In this document: piece by piece, positions 11,889-22,300 of the stretch
How positions within the stretch are numbered: position 1 is the first letter of the stretch
How the letters are laid out: the number at the start of each line of letters is the position of its first letter
Origin: Priapulus caudatus
Lineage: Eukaryota > Priapulida > Priapulimorpha > Priapulimorphida > Priapulidae
Assembly: GCF_000485595.1 (NCBI RefSeq)
Contig: NW_014577477.1
Location: 1 to 26,273, forward strand
Length of the DNA: 26,273 nt
Direction: 5' to 3'
Made by a program: the position numbers and the translations under genes
Notes under the pieces: model-generated
What the model was told of the DNA's origin: nothing
Database searches by the model: none
The model's input: the letters and a program-made list of their open reading frames with translations, nothing else

Positions 11889-12041
11889 CTGGAGGGTAAA
11901 TGTACTCCTGACAGTTGCCAAGTATGAGGTTAGCATCTTTATCTGTGCACAAGAATGATCCTATCAGCGATCTGACATCTTGATTTTCATTGTCTTGTTT
12001 AGAAAGCTCTCCAGCGCTGTTCGTAGCTCAGATATCTCACT
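11889..12041 (-). pseudogene. NAA38: NAA38 LSM core exon, carries the frameshift
   Basis: The exon is bounded on the minus strand by a TTTTAG acceptor (12042-12047) and a GTTAGT donor (11883-11888). The first 25 codons read SEISELRTALESFLNKTM and on to SDR, then a stop. The continuation of the LSM domain, SLIGSFLCTDKDANLILG, lies in another frame. The length of 153 bases is one short (mod 3) of what the flanking phases need. That points to a net loss of 1, 4 or 7 bases near 11970-11976. At this point the family has one or two more residues (Gly-Arg) than are seen here. Confidence 0.82.
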
Positions 12042-12360
12042 CTAAAATTAAAGAATGTTTATTTTGAACATGATTATGTTCTTCGGTTTTTTTCGCACCG
12101 TCTATGTTATGTAGACTCGTACCATACTTGTATCTTGTATCTTGTATCTTGGCTCCCTCTCTTGTATTTCACAAGGCACTCGATACATCGAAGTGCGGGG
12201 ATTATCTAGAGAAAAAGGAGATTAGTGACGCCTCTAATTCTCTAAATATTAGTGTTTCGAATCACCAGAATTTTTCGTACATAAACTAACTCTGGTTTCA
12301 ATAACCCGTGGTTGTTCCCTTTCCAGTTTTCTATTTGTTCTCCATCCTTATATTTATTAT
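12042..12360. other. NAA38 upstream intron sequence
   Basis: This stretch holds the acceptor side of the intron before the LSM exon and a heptamer run (CTTGTAT, about 3.5 copies, 12127-12152). No NAA38 first exon with an ATG and donor was found here on the minus strand. Confidence 0.5.
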
Positions 12361-12426
12361 ATCAGGAGTAGATAATATTAATAATAGATAGTAGGTAGAT
12401 AATAGTCTCTATTATCTACTCCTGAT
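12361..12426. repeat. Perfect 17 bp inverted repeat at the LINE 3' end
   Basis: ATCAGGAGTAGATAATA (12361-12377) is the exact reverse complement of 12410-12426, with 32 AT-rich bases between. It lies just beyond the last LINE coding motif. It may be the 3' hairpin of the LINE RNA or a tiny palindromic element. Confidence 0.75.
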
Positions 12427-12429
12427 TAT

Positions 12430-13340
12430 ATTCATAGCTATCAGTGTCACATTTATATAATTCATCCAAGTCCTCTTTCATATTCTTATTACATCGATTA
12501 CACCTGTCGTCACTGAAGTTATTTCTAAAGTAACCTTTGAGCTCAATCATGCAAGTTTTACATTTAAATGCAAAACACGAGTCGGCAAATGATAATTATT
12601 TCATATATTCTTTCAATCCGTATGTTTCAATGTTTATCATCTTAATTTGTGTTTTTCCTTTGGTTTTAATTTCATCTCTTGTTATTACGCTTTTTAAAAT
12701 AGCTTGTTTTACTTGTTTTTTTTCAGTCTTTTTTTGTTTTTATTCCTAAATAATAGTATTAAATTAATAAATCTAAAATTTCCAAGGTTTCGTTTGCCCA
12801 ATTTTTCCTTTCTTTTTCGTCTGTTGTATGTATACTCTTTTCATTAATCTATTATTTTCCAAATTAACTATGAATTGCAGAAGCATGAGTTTTTTTTATA
12901 ATTTATCTTGTTTAATATCTGTAGAACACCAAGCTCTATTCGAAGAGCTTCTAGCGGTGTTTTACTGTGTGCTTTTAGAATTTTGTGTAAGCACTCATAT
13001 TGGAAGTCTTCTAACAATTTTCCTTCTTCCTTGGTCAGGTTGGTCCAAGTTTCACTGTTATTTAAGAAGACGGGTAGCACCGTGCACTCGTATAGTTTTT
13101 CTCTCGCTTCTATCGTATATATTTTCCATAGTTTTGCTCATCAGTCAATGATATAATTTCTCTCATTATGTATATATCGGCATTTTTCCGTTCTGGCTTT
13201 AATCATATCTGTGTAACCTCCTTTCTCGTGTAGTAAATCTCCTAAGTATGTGTATTTAGAGCATTTTTTAATTACTTGGTTACCTAGTAGTACGTCTTTC
13301 TCTATTCTGTCGTGATCTGTGGTCACGACTATGTTGGACT
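12430..13340 (-). pseudogene. LINE C-terminal region (RT thumb and Cys motif)
   Basis: The pieces are VVTTDHDRIEKDVLLGNQVI and YTYLGDLL (13141-13340), NNSETWTNLTKEEGKLLEDF (12868-13080) and a Cys-rich end, KCKTCMIELKGYFRNNF with CNRC and YKC (about 12430-12560). This is the usual end of a LINE ORF2. The start of this fragment repeats sequence also present at the end of the RT fragment at about 13500-13560. Confidence 0.77.
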
Positions 13341-13500
13341 TATATCAGAAACTTATCAAAGAGACCAACACATGTTTATACCGGAACAGAAACTAACTTT
13401 ATTCAAATAAGATAACGCTACAGATGGCGCTCTGGTAGACATGCGAGAGGCGCCGCCCAGTTGGGCGCAGCAGTACTAGCAGTCACAGGCTACTACACAT
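13341..13500 (-). mobile_element. Small LTR-like insertion inside the LINE
   Basis: About 160 bases of non-LINE sequence separate two LINE parts. On the minus strand it starts near TGTAGTAGCCTGTGACTGC and carries AATAAAGTTAGTTTC, a polyadenylation-like motif. It contains a GC-rich GGCGGCGCC segment. ACACAT occurs at both sides (13368-13373 and 13495-13500) but does not define clean ends. A solo LTR is likely but not proven. Confidence 0.4.
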
Positions 13501-14780
13501 CCTATCTTTGTTTCCAAATTTAACTACCATTATATTGGTTTTATTCATATTAAATTCTAATCTTTTTGATTCAGCTAAACTTGAACACGCTGTGCTATTT
13601 TAGCTATCGTTATGTGGTCTCCAATTCCCAGAATGTCGTCCATATATAAAAGTGGACCAATTTCTATATTATTGTCATACATATATACTGATTTAGTTAA
13701 ATTATTTATATGATCTAAAGTCATACAACATAATATGGGTCCTAAAATAGTTTCGTGGCGAACTATCTCTTTTGTTTCAAATCTCTCTGTTTCACCTACC
13801 GGTGTTTTAACGGTGATTAATGCCCTTTTATTCATTTTAAATATTAAGTCTTAGCAGGGGCCCCTCAACCCTCTGTATCAAAGCTCCACCATTGAATCTT
13901 TAAGCCAAAGGCTATCAAAACCTTTTTTGGTGTCTCCAAACAGTAGACCAATGTTTGTTTTTTGTTCCTTGTGTTTGTCAATTATCCCTCTCAGTACGAA
14001 TAAATTGTCAGTTGTGCTGTACTCCTTTTTACCCCCACATTGGTTTTTGCAAGCTTCTAAGGTTTTATGTTTACGTTTCCATATCCATTTTTTAACTCTT
14101 GCTTCTGATGTTTGTGAGGAAAATACATCTCGTGTTATTTAGGTCTCTTATTGAACCTTTCCCTTTATACACGGCCTTTATTGACATTATATTCCACTGT
14201 ATTTGTGTCATTGCTCCTTGGAGTAGTAAATTCACAATTACTTTCAATGATGTTATTATTTCTCTGCCTCCACTAATCATAAGTTTGTTTACCATCCCTT
14301 GATTGTCCTTAGCTTTGTTGCATTTTAGCGAATCAATTACTTGCTGAATTTTGGTATTGTCGTATTCTCTTCTATTATTACTTTATTTAGGGTTCTTATT
14401 CTTTGGAAAGATTTCTCTAATGATTCATTAACTCCGAGTTCCATTTCATTTTTGGGGGGTTTGGCTCTTAAGAGTTCTTCAAAATACTCGGCGTAGGCTT
14501 GCTTTATTTTGTCCGCCTTTTCTAGGTTAGTGTTAGGATCATCTCTTTTGGCTAAACAGGATGCCTTCATTTCCTTGCTTGGTAGCATTATTTTACGTAT
14601 TTTCCAGAAACCGCCCGAATTTATCCCTTCCTGTTTCTTTAGTTCTCCTAATTGCGTGTAGAGTTTCTTTTTCCGTTCCACTTGTTGTTGTACTCCTATT
14701 CGATTGTTTATTATTCTTATTCTTTCACTTATCAAATTTGTCTGGTAGTTATCGTTTTGTTGTTTGGCTTTACTCAAGAT
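13500..14780 (-). pseudogene. LINE reverse transcriptase domain, fragments
   Basis: Open pieces at 14337-14777 (pre-RT region, WKIRKIMLPSKEM and AYAEYFEELL), 14092-14295 (VYKGKGSIRDLNNTR) and 13575-13835 (ETILGPILCCMTLDHINNL, LLYMDDILG) follow each other. The YSTTDNLFVLRG and GDTKKGFDSLW blocks lie in another frame at about 13900-14030. The order matches RT motifs 0 to 5 of LINE elements. Confidence 0.83.
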
Positions 14781-15167
14781 TTTCTTTAGGTGTTTTTTAA
14801 TTTCAAATAAATTTTTTATTTTCTTACTTAACCAGGGGCGACGTCTTTTTCTCGGCTTGGAGCAGCAGTCAGTTATTTTCTGTTTTAGACTCTTTGCCCA
14901 TTTATTATATTTTTCATTAAAGCTGCCTGTATCTTCCCATATTTCTATTAACTTGCTATTATTGATTGTTTCGTTCCATTTGTTTAGGCCGTTTTTGCTC
15001 CTAATATTGTACTATTTTCTTTTGGGGTGTTTCATTAGTCTTCATTTGGAAACTAATTTTGAGTTCAATCAAGTTGTGATCGCTGTATTTCGCTATTGTT
15101 TTCCCATCTTTATTTTCACATCTGCACAGGCCCCAATTAAGTGCGTTCTTCGTCGATGCTCATTTTA

Positions 15168-15860
15168 GTTATTTTTGTTTGTAAATACCTATCTACTATT
15201 GCGTAATCAATAACTGATTTTTGTTCACCATAAACTCTGGTCCACATCCCTTCACATTTTTCGCTTTTGTTTAGTATGATAAGTTTATGTCTTTTAACCA
15301 TGTTAAGTAATTTGATTTAGTAGAATAAACTCCCACAAAGTGCAGTCGCAGCTGCCACTACTAACGTATTTAAGGCCAGAATCGACCGATTCATTAAATC
15401 GCAAGATATGGGTGCATATTAGGCTAGGCCTATCACAACCCATTATCCTTAACTAACTAACTATTAACTAATTTTGTTCCCCCCTTGTAGTTTCGAGATT
15501 GTTTCCCGGTATTTCCTTCCCTATTTTCACATTCAAATCCCCAATTATCAGGCACATTTGGTTTTGTTGGTTGGCTTTTATTACTTCTTCTATTGACTCA
15601 AACATTTGGTTGATTTTTTTAAGAGGAGTTCTAAACTCTTGTGGTCTATAGATGACTCCTAATTTGAGTTTGATATTGTTGTTGTCGATTAATATCCATT
15701 TTTGTTTGCTTCCATTTTTTAACTTTTTATATTTCCACTGTTCCATTACTTAATTTTTTCTGAATTTCTAATAATATACCACCTCCCATTTTGTCAGTTC
15801 TATTATTTGTGTATATCTCGTAGCCCTGTAATTCCACGGTTTCTTATACTGCTGTATAAG
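15168..15860 (-). pseudogene. LINE apurinic-like endonuclease domain, interrupted
   Basis: The longest open piece is 15468-15746: KWILIDNNNIKLKLGVIYRP, then LIIGDLNVKIG with the catalytic GDxN. Upstream, in another frame, is VELQGYEIYTNNRTDKMGGG (about 15780-15840). After the inserted element the domain resumes at about 15310 with LLNMVKRHKLIILN and SVIDYAIVD. The final SDHN motif is near 15090. The first Glu-containing motif was not found, so the 5' end is probably truncated. Confidence 0.82.
15310..15465 (+). mobile_element. SINE-like short insertion in the LINE endonuclease
   Basis: About 150 bases of foreign sequence split the endonuclease coding region. On the plus strand the insert reads from GTAGAATAAACTCCCACAAA to CCTTAACTAACTAACTATTAAC. 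The (TAAC)n tail at the right end is typical of SINE insertions. No tRNA promoter boxes were recognised and the target duplication is unclear. Confidence 0.4.
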
Positions 15861-15956
15861 AACTTTATTAAGAGTGAATAACGAAAGAGATTATATGTCT
15901 ATTTCTATTAAATTTGTTGTTGGCTCTCTCCCGCCATCTATTAGTATGATAGGGTA

Positions 15957-16183
15957 TTGTTCTGTTGCTGCTTGTATTTCTATTATATATTTGCTGTTTT
16001 ATGCCACATTTGAGGCATGTCACTATTTACTAGATTTAAATACGAATGCAATTACTACAGTGACCGATACGCGCTGTTGTTTCGTTAGCGTTCTAAGTGA
16101 AGTCAGCATGAGTCAGACTCAGAGAGCGTGTAGTCACTCATATCGGTCTAATAAAGTTCAGTCTAAAGTCTAATACGGCAACA
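15957..16183 (+). mobile_element. Possible solo LTR upstream of the CARD gene
   Basis: About 227 bases starting TTGTTCTGTTGC and ending ACGGCAACA are flanked by GGGTA on both sides (15952-15956 and 16184-16188). The ends are weakly inverted (TGTT/AACA). An AATAAAG motif lies near the right end, as in many LTRs. The first base is not the expected TG, so the call is tentative. It ends 34 bases before the CARD gene ATG and could supply its promoter or 5' UTR. Confidence 0.35.
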
Positions 16184-16217
16184 GGGTAGGGCCTACAGTA
16201 GTTTAGTTGCAGTTGAT

Positions 16218-16349
16218 ATGGATCCTACCCAGAGAGATATACTCACCCAGAATCTTGTAGAATTATGTAAAGACTTACAAGTGGGTCCCGTCATGGTACA
16301 TTTGGAAGCAAGTGGGCTGTTCAAGCAATTTCGCGTTGAAGAGATCCAG
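16218..16349 (+). CDS. Exon 1: start and first half of the CARD
   Basis: This exon encodes residues 1-44, beginning MDPTQRDILTQNLVEL and ending RVEEIQ. It covers helices 1-3 of the CARD. The ATG at 16218 is the only start that opens the domain at the usual distance from helix 1. The exon ends CAG followed by GCAAGT, a strong match to the minor GC donor class. Using the GTATAC four bases further on would shift the frame and hit a stop soon after the splice. Confidence 0.88.
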
Positions 16350-19300
16350 GCAAGTATACTTATAATATCTGTGTCTTTATTGTGGACTCATCACACATGA
16401 TCATCATGTACACTTTACACTTAATCAATAATGAACACTTATATGTTTCAGGCAGAGACGGTAGAGTACAATAAACGGAAGAAGGTCGTGCACATGGTTC
16501 AGCAGAGTGGCCCTAAAGCGTTTGACTTATTTTACCAAGCGCTGCAGAAAACAGACCAGACGCATCTAGCGAACTTATTGTATGTGTAGCCACGAACAGA
16601 CGCATCCTGCATGACTATAATATATATGTTTATGGCACAACAAAATAACTTACTGTACAACATACATTAAATCGTGGGATGTAGGCCCCCAATGTGTATG
16701 TAATTTACATTGTTGTGTTTTTATCTAAATAGAATCCAATAATTATAACATAGGCAAACTGCAAACTCTGCATGATGGTGATATGCCAAACACTATGAAT
16801 GTAGCAAAATAGTTGCCTTACAACTTTAACTCTTGTATTGATTTCGCAGGAAGCCATATGTCATGGTGCTATCCCCAGGGAGCACGCCTCTAGAATTATA
16901 TGTGCGTATATATATGTTTTGTTTTTTTAATCTGCAATTAATTAATTAATCAATTAATTATGCAAATTATGTAGATTTTGGCAATTTCACTATGCATTTC
17001 AGTGTCTGCCTATGGTCAACGATAACTCAAGAACCGTTTGACCCACATGTTTCAACTTGCATATAGTTGTTACTCCTATGGGAGAGGTTTGAACGTCCTA
17101 TCTTGGAGCACGCCAGTCTACCTACTTTTGAGCCACGTCCACTTTTTGGCAAAAATGAAAATGGCCATCTAAATTCATTCGATTTTGTTAAATTTTGGCA
17201 TGGGAATGTGTAAGGCTAGCCCCAAAACAGTTGTTACTCCTATGGGAGAGATGACAACGTTCTATTACGTTTATTTCGTCTAACTGATTAACAACTCTAC
17301 AATCATACCTATATATGTGCAATATTGTGTTTTAGATTCTTCGTTATAGTAATTTGACTGGAATATTTTATTGTTTTTATTTGCGCGATATTCGAAAACC
17401 AAAATGGTGATCATTTAGGCGTAGCGCTATCTCTCGTCAAGATTTCAGACTTTCAGATTTGAAACATTTATTTTCGCATCAAAGCTTATGCATATATCAT
17501 TATCAAGAGTATATAATGGGAGATATGCTATATAATGGGAGTTCTCCCATATATACTCTTGCTTTATATATTCCCCTTCCTCTTCTATCACACCCAACGT
17601 GAGCTATAGTGCCATTGACACTTTTATTCTTAGTGTGGTCTAATGTTTAGGCAAGTGTAAGAATGCAAAATATATAGGTGATTGTGTGAATATCGTGTGA
17701 TTTTTCATTGTTGTTTCCTCTATCTACTTCCGTGCAAAAGTGGTGTCACGTATAGATATAAAACTTAGATTATTATTTTTTTATCTTGCAGCTATAATGC
17801 AAGATAGGCAAGATAACCATGTTTACTCCGTAACTTAATAATGAACTTCTGGATTTTAGGCTTAAAAATTTTAAGTACTGAAAGTCATAAGCAATAAGTT
17901 CACAACCACTGTGTCTTATTTGCAGCCTAGGAAACCAGCAACTATGGTGGATACCACACAAAGAGTGAAATTTGAAGCATGTAAGTGGGGTGTGTCACCA
18001 AAAATGAGAGCACTGTTTCTTACTTCCTTAAAGGTTTTGGTATACACTTTGTGGCTAACCGCATAGCTGACACGATAACCAATTATTAAACATTTAATTG
18101 AGAAACCCGATTTACAAAATTAGCTTTTCATCTATATATGTCACATTATGAATCATACCACTGTGATTAAAACTAGTAGTAAGACGTAGAGACTAACAGA
18201 AAATTGCAATCCAGTTTATAGTGTGGGGTGCTTGAATACCTCAAATTAACTATAACCCCTTAAATTTTATCAACTGCATTATGGTTATTGTATCCGAGCT
18301 TCTACGTTTAAGCAACAGCATCATAATTCTGTAATTCTAGCTCCCACGTATATGTCTGAAATCCTAGCTGCATCTGTGTTTCCTGATTCTGCCTCACTAT
18401 CATAGCAACCTGCAGTGTAGCTGCACCTTTTCCCTGTAGTGTTCTCTCATGTGTAAGAAGATGTTGTGTTTACAGATACAAAGCTGACTCGCAGCCAGGC
18501 TGGAAGTGATGCGAGCAATGAAGTTGAGAAAGATGAGTACGGTGACACGTGAGTATTCCATGCAGTATGCATTTGTCCGCCTTGATCTTCGTAACGAGTA
18601 TAGGTGTATGTTAAAAATTACAATTAAAAAAATAATATCCTTTGCAATATAGGTGAACGAATCGCTCCAGCTGTCTTGCGTAAACTGAAACAACTTGGCC
18701 GGATGCTTTTTACATTGCACTTACTTAGCCACTAAGCCTGTGCATACTGGTTACATATATATTATAGCAGTTAAAAGACAAGGGGCGAGTTAAAGGTCAA
18801 GGTTAATTGTATTTAATGGGCAGTTTCACTCTTTGTGTGTATGAAATGATGCGAGTATGCACAAGTATTTTAATGCGTGCCTGTCTGCGACTGATGATCG
18901 TTGACTGCCCTGCATTCATTTATCATACATTCCTAAATTACTGCAGCACTAAACTGTGTCCTAGCATTACTTCCATGCAGGGAGCTGCATTCAGCCGTCT
19001 TGTCGAGGAATCTGGATAAAGTGAAATCTGTTGTGAACAAGTTGCACCAGGCTAAAGACTTCGCTGCCGTCAACGCTAAAAACTGGTCGGCACAGGTGAG
19101 TTAAAATGATTACGTCACCGTAAATAGTAAAAGTAAAAAAATTATGTCCACTTTTTCACAAAATGTAAGTAATTCTGTTCACTTTTTATTGTTAAATTGC
19201 TGCATTATACTTTCTATTTTGCTATTCCGTTCGATGTGAACAAACATTCGTGACTCATACATAGCCCATAGCAAAGATTTAATGTCGTGATCAATATATC

Positions 19301-22300
19301 AAATCGCCCAGGTTTTTTTAGCTCACGTTGACATCGTCAAGATGAGTTATTGCCATAGGGCGTCGTCCGTCGTACGTCCGTCCGTCCGTCCGTCCGTCCG
19401 TCAGTCAACATTTGGCTACGGTCAACGATAACTTGAGAACCGTTTAACCCGCATGTTTCAAATTGCATACACTTGTTACTCCTATGGGAGAGATTTGAAC
19501 GTCCTATTTTGCAGCACGCCAGTCGCCCTACTTTCGAGCCACGCCCACTTTTTGGAAAAAATGGAAATGGTTTTAAGTCAGTTCAGGTTCGACGGATTTT
19601 GCTCATTTTTGGTATGTGAATGAATAAGGACTGGCCCCAAAACATATCACACGGGTTTCGATTTTGTTTTTTAATTATTCAAATTATGTAGATTTTGGCA
19701 ATTTCACTATGCATTTCAGTGTCTGCCTATGGTCAACGATAACTCAAGAACCGTTTGACCCACATGTTTCAAATTGCATACAGTTGTTACTCTTATGGGA
19801 GAGATTTGATCGTCCTATTTTGGAGCACGCCAGTCGACCTACATTCGAGCCACGCACACTTTTTGGCAAAAATGAAAATGGCCATCTAGATTCATTTGAT
19901 TATGTTAAATTTTGGTATGGGAATCTGTAAGGCTAGCCCCAAAACAGTTGTTACTCGCGTGGTAGAGATGACAGCGTCCTATATTAGAGCACGCCAGTCG
20001 ACCTACTTTTGAGTCATTCTAAACTGCGTGTTTGCTACAGTTTTTTTGGGGGTGGGGGTGCGATTTACGTATATATAATTATCAAGAGTATATAATAGGA
20101 AATATGCTATATAATGGGAGTTATCCCTTACATACTATTGTTTTATATAATGTAGGTGGATAATTGCTGAATTAAAAATGACTTGTTGGTGTAATGATAT
20201 CAACAGTTTAACATAATGACTGCTTCCTACATATTGAACTGTACTATATTAGGACCGCCGCCTATACCATGCTTGCGCACAACACATGCGCAGTCGTCAG
20301 TTGCTCAGCCAGTGCCCGCCATATTGTACACATTTTGGATCGTCAGAATACACGTTCTATGTTTGAACCCTGTTGTCACTTGTTAGTGATTGTCACAGAC
20401 AGACATAACATTACATGGTGTCAGAAGTGTTCGTGTTTGCTCTGACGACAAGATGCAGTCACTAAAACCTCCGTAGCCATTGGATTTGTTCGGGATAAAT
20501 CTCAGCGATAACTGGACAAGATTTACGCAAAGGTTTGATGTGTATATGGCGGCGAGTAGTGGGGCCAAGAAGGAGGATGCGATACAGACAATCTTCCTGC
20601 ACGTGATTGGGGAACCAGCCCTGAAAGTTTATAATGGTTTCACGTGGGCCGAAGCAGGTGACGCAAATGATCTGGCCAAGATCCGTTTGAAGTTCAAGGA
20701 CTATTGTATCCCGAGAACGAACGTGACGTTCGAAAGACACCGGTTTTTCACAACAGTACAAAAACCAGGTGAGTCCATAGACCATTTTGTGACTGAATTA
20801 CGCACGCGAGCAAAGACGTGTGAATTTGGGATTTTGCAAGACGGTTTGATCCGTGATAGAGTTATTTGTGGGATACCAAGTAACACACTGAGACAACGCC
20901 TTCTGCGTGAGGAGAAGTTAACATTGGCGAAAGCCATAGACATTTGTAGGGCGGAAGAGGCCACCCTTTCACAAGTTGGTCAGTTGAGTGGCAAAGCAGC
21001 GGGTGCTAGTGGTAGTTGTACATCGTGTGATGCTGTATACAAGCGACAGCCGATATCTAGTGACGAGTCAAAGGGACATAACTCTCGCAACCAAGAAGTG
21101 AACAAGGATAGTTGCAAGTTTTGTGGGTACAGGCACCGACCAAATGCCTGTCCAGCCTATGGTAAACAATGTATTAGGTGTGGGAAAATTGGACATTTTA
21201 TCAAATGCTGCCCAAACTCAGACAAACGCAAGCAGGGACAGAAGGTTCATGCAGTGGAGACTGAGTATGACATTGACAATGAACAGTCTGACGCGTTCTT
21301 TGTTGATACTGTGAACATAGCTAACACATCACAGAGTTGGATAGTTCCATTAGACGTTAATGGTACTGTATTACCTATGAAGTTGGACACTGGTGCTAAT
21401 GCCAATATCATTAGTGAACATGACTTTTGCTCCATAAGACGTAAACCCAAGTTGCACACAAGCAAAGTGAAATTGACAGATTATGCTGGTCATGATGTGC
21501 CAGTCAAGGGACAATGTATCATGAACATTGAACACAAGGGGAAGGTAAACAAAGCACTGTTTATCGTGATGCAAGAGCCTGTTCATCCAATTCTAGGACT
21601 TCAAGAATGTGAGAAATTGAGATTAGTCCGACGTGTTTGGCAAGTGGATGCAGAGAATCAAGAAGACACAAATACAGATTCTGAACAGGGACAATCAGTG
21701 AACACAGAATCACGCAAGAGAAAAGCTTCAGGTTTCTGTGACAGTGTACGCACAGAATATGCAGATATATTCAAAGGGTTAGGTTGTTTGCCCGGAATAC
21801 ACAAGATTCGTCTTGACGATGCGGTGACACCTGTTGTGGAACCTTTCAGAAAGGTACCATTTGGACTGCATGATAAACTCAAAGAGGAACTAGACAAAAT
21901 GAAATATTTTGACGTGATTACAAAGATTGACGAGCCGACAGAGTGGGTCAGCTCACTGGTAATAGTGCATAAGAAGACAGGACGTTTAAACTTTCAACCA
22001 GAGAAGAAATTATGTCAAAGTTTGCTGGAGCCAAAGTATTCACGAAGTTGGACGCATCCAGCGGGTTTTGGCAGCTGCGACTATTCATCCAAGGTATGCA
22101 TATGTAGCACACCATTTGGGAAATATCGCTATCTCCGTCTACCGTTTGGAATATCCTCTGCCCCAGAAGTCTACCATAGGACTATCTACAACATGTTCAG
22201 TGACATACCAGGTGTTGATACCAGTATGGATGATGTTATTATCCAGGAAGCATCTCAGGAAGAACATGATGCCAGTCTAAAGCGTGTCTTAGACAAAGCC

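Larger units (their letters stand above)
10740..12041 (-). pseudogene. NAA38: NAA38 (NatC auxiliary subunit, LSM fold), frameshifted; 5' exon not found
   Basis: Two minus-strand exons match NAA38 (LSMD1, yeast Mak31), a small LSM/Sm-fold protein that joins NAA30 and NAA35 in NatC. NatC acetylates N-terminal Met before hydrophobic residues on cytosolic proteins. The first exon holds ESFLNKTMKIKMSD, then LIGSFLCTDKDANLILGN. The last exon holds EPRALGLAMIPGHHIVSV. These are the two halves of the LSM domain. The splice phases agree: exon ...CCTCCAG joins AAATGG to make Glu. One lesion is visible: the reading frame changes between MSD (about 11976) and SLIG (about 11970), so the sequence as given meets TGA at once. 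It may be a real null, a pseudogene, an allelic variant or an assembly error. The N-terminal exon was not found between 12042 and 16217. It may lie beyond the LINE region. Confidence 0.83.
12430..15870 (-). mobile_element. Degenerate LINE (APE endonuclease + RT), reverse orientation
   Basis: On the minus strand, reading from high to low coordinates, the domains of a non-LTR retrotransposon appear in order. The endonuclease has GVIYRPQ, IIGDLNVKIG, SVIDYAIVD and SDHNLIEL. A basic linker ends PRKRRRPWLSKKIKN. RT has VYKGKGSIRDLNN, STTDNLFVLRGIID, GDTKKGFDSLW and YMDDILG. A C-terminal part has SKYTYLGDLL, NNSETW, LEALRIELGVL and a Cys region at about 12430-12570 (CKTC, then CNRC). Both RT aspartate motifs are present. 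Frames change many times and two insertions interrupt it (about 13340-13500 and 15310-15465), so it is inactive. The clade is not certain. The left and right halves may be two separate copies. Confidence 0.87.

Noticed and set aside
12537-13156. Hydrophobic plus-strand ORFs that look like membrane proteins
   Set aside because: They are antisense shadows of the minus-strand LINE. Lys-rich and Asn-rich codons read backwards give Phe/Leu-rich peptides.
15874-16173. 99-codon plus-strand ORF with hydrophobic segments
   Set aside because: It spans the boundary between LINE debris and the possible solo LTR and has no homology.
19361-19402. Regular GTCC repeats as a CRISPR-like array
   Set aside because: It is a simple tetranucleotide microsatellite without spacers, in animal DNA.
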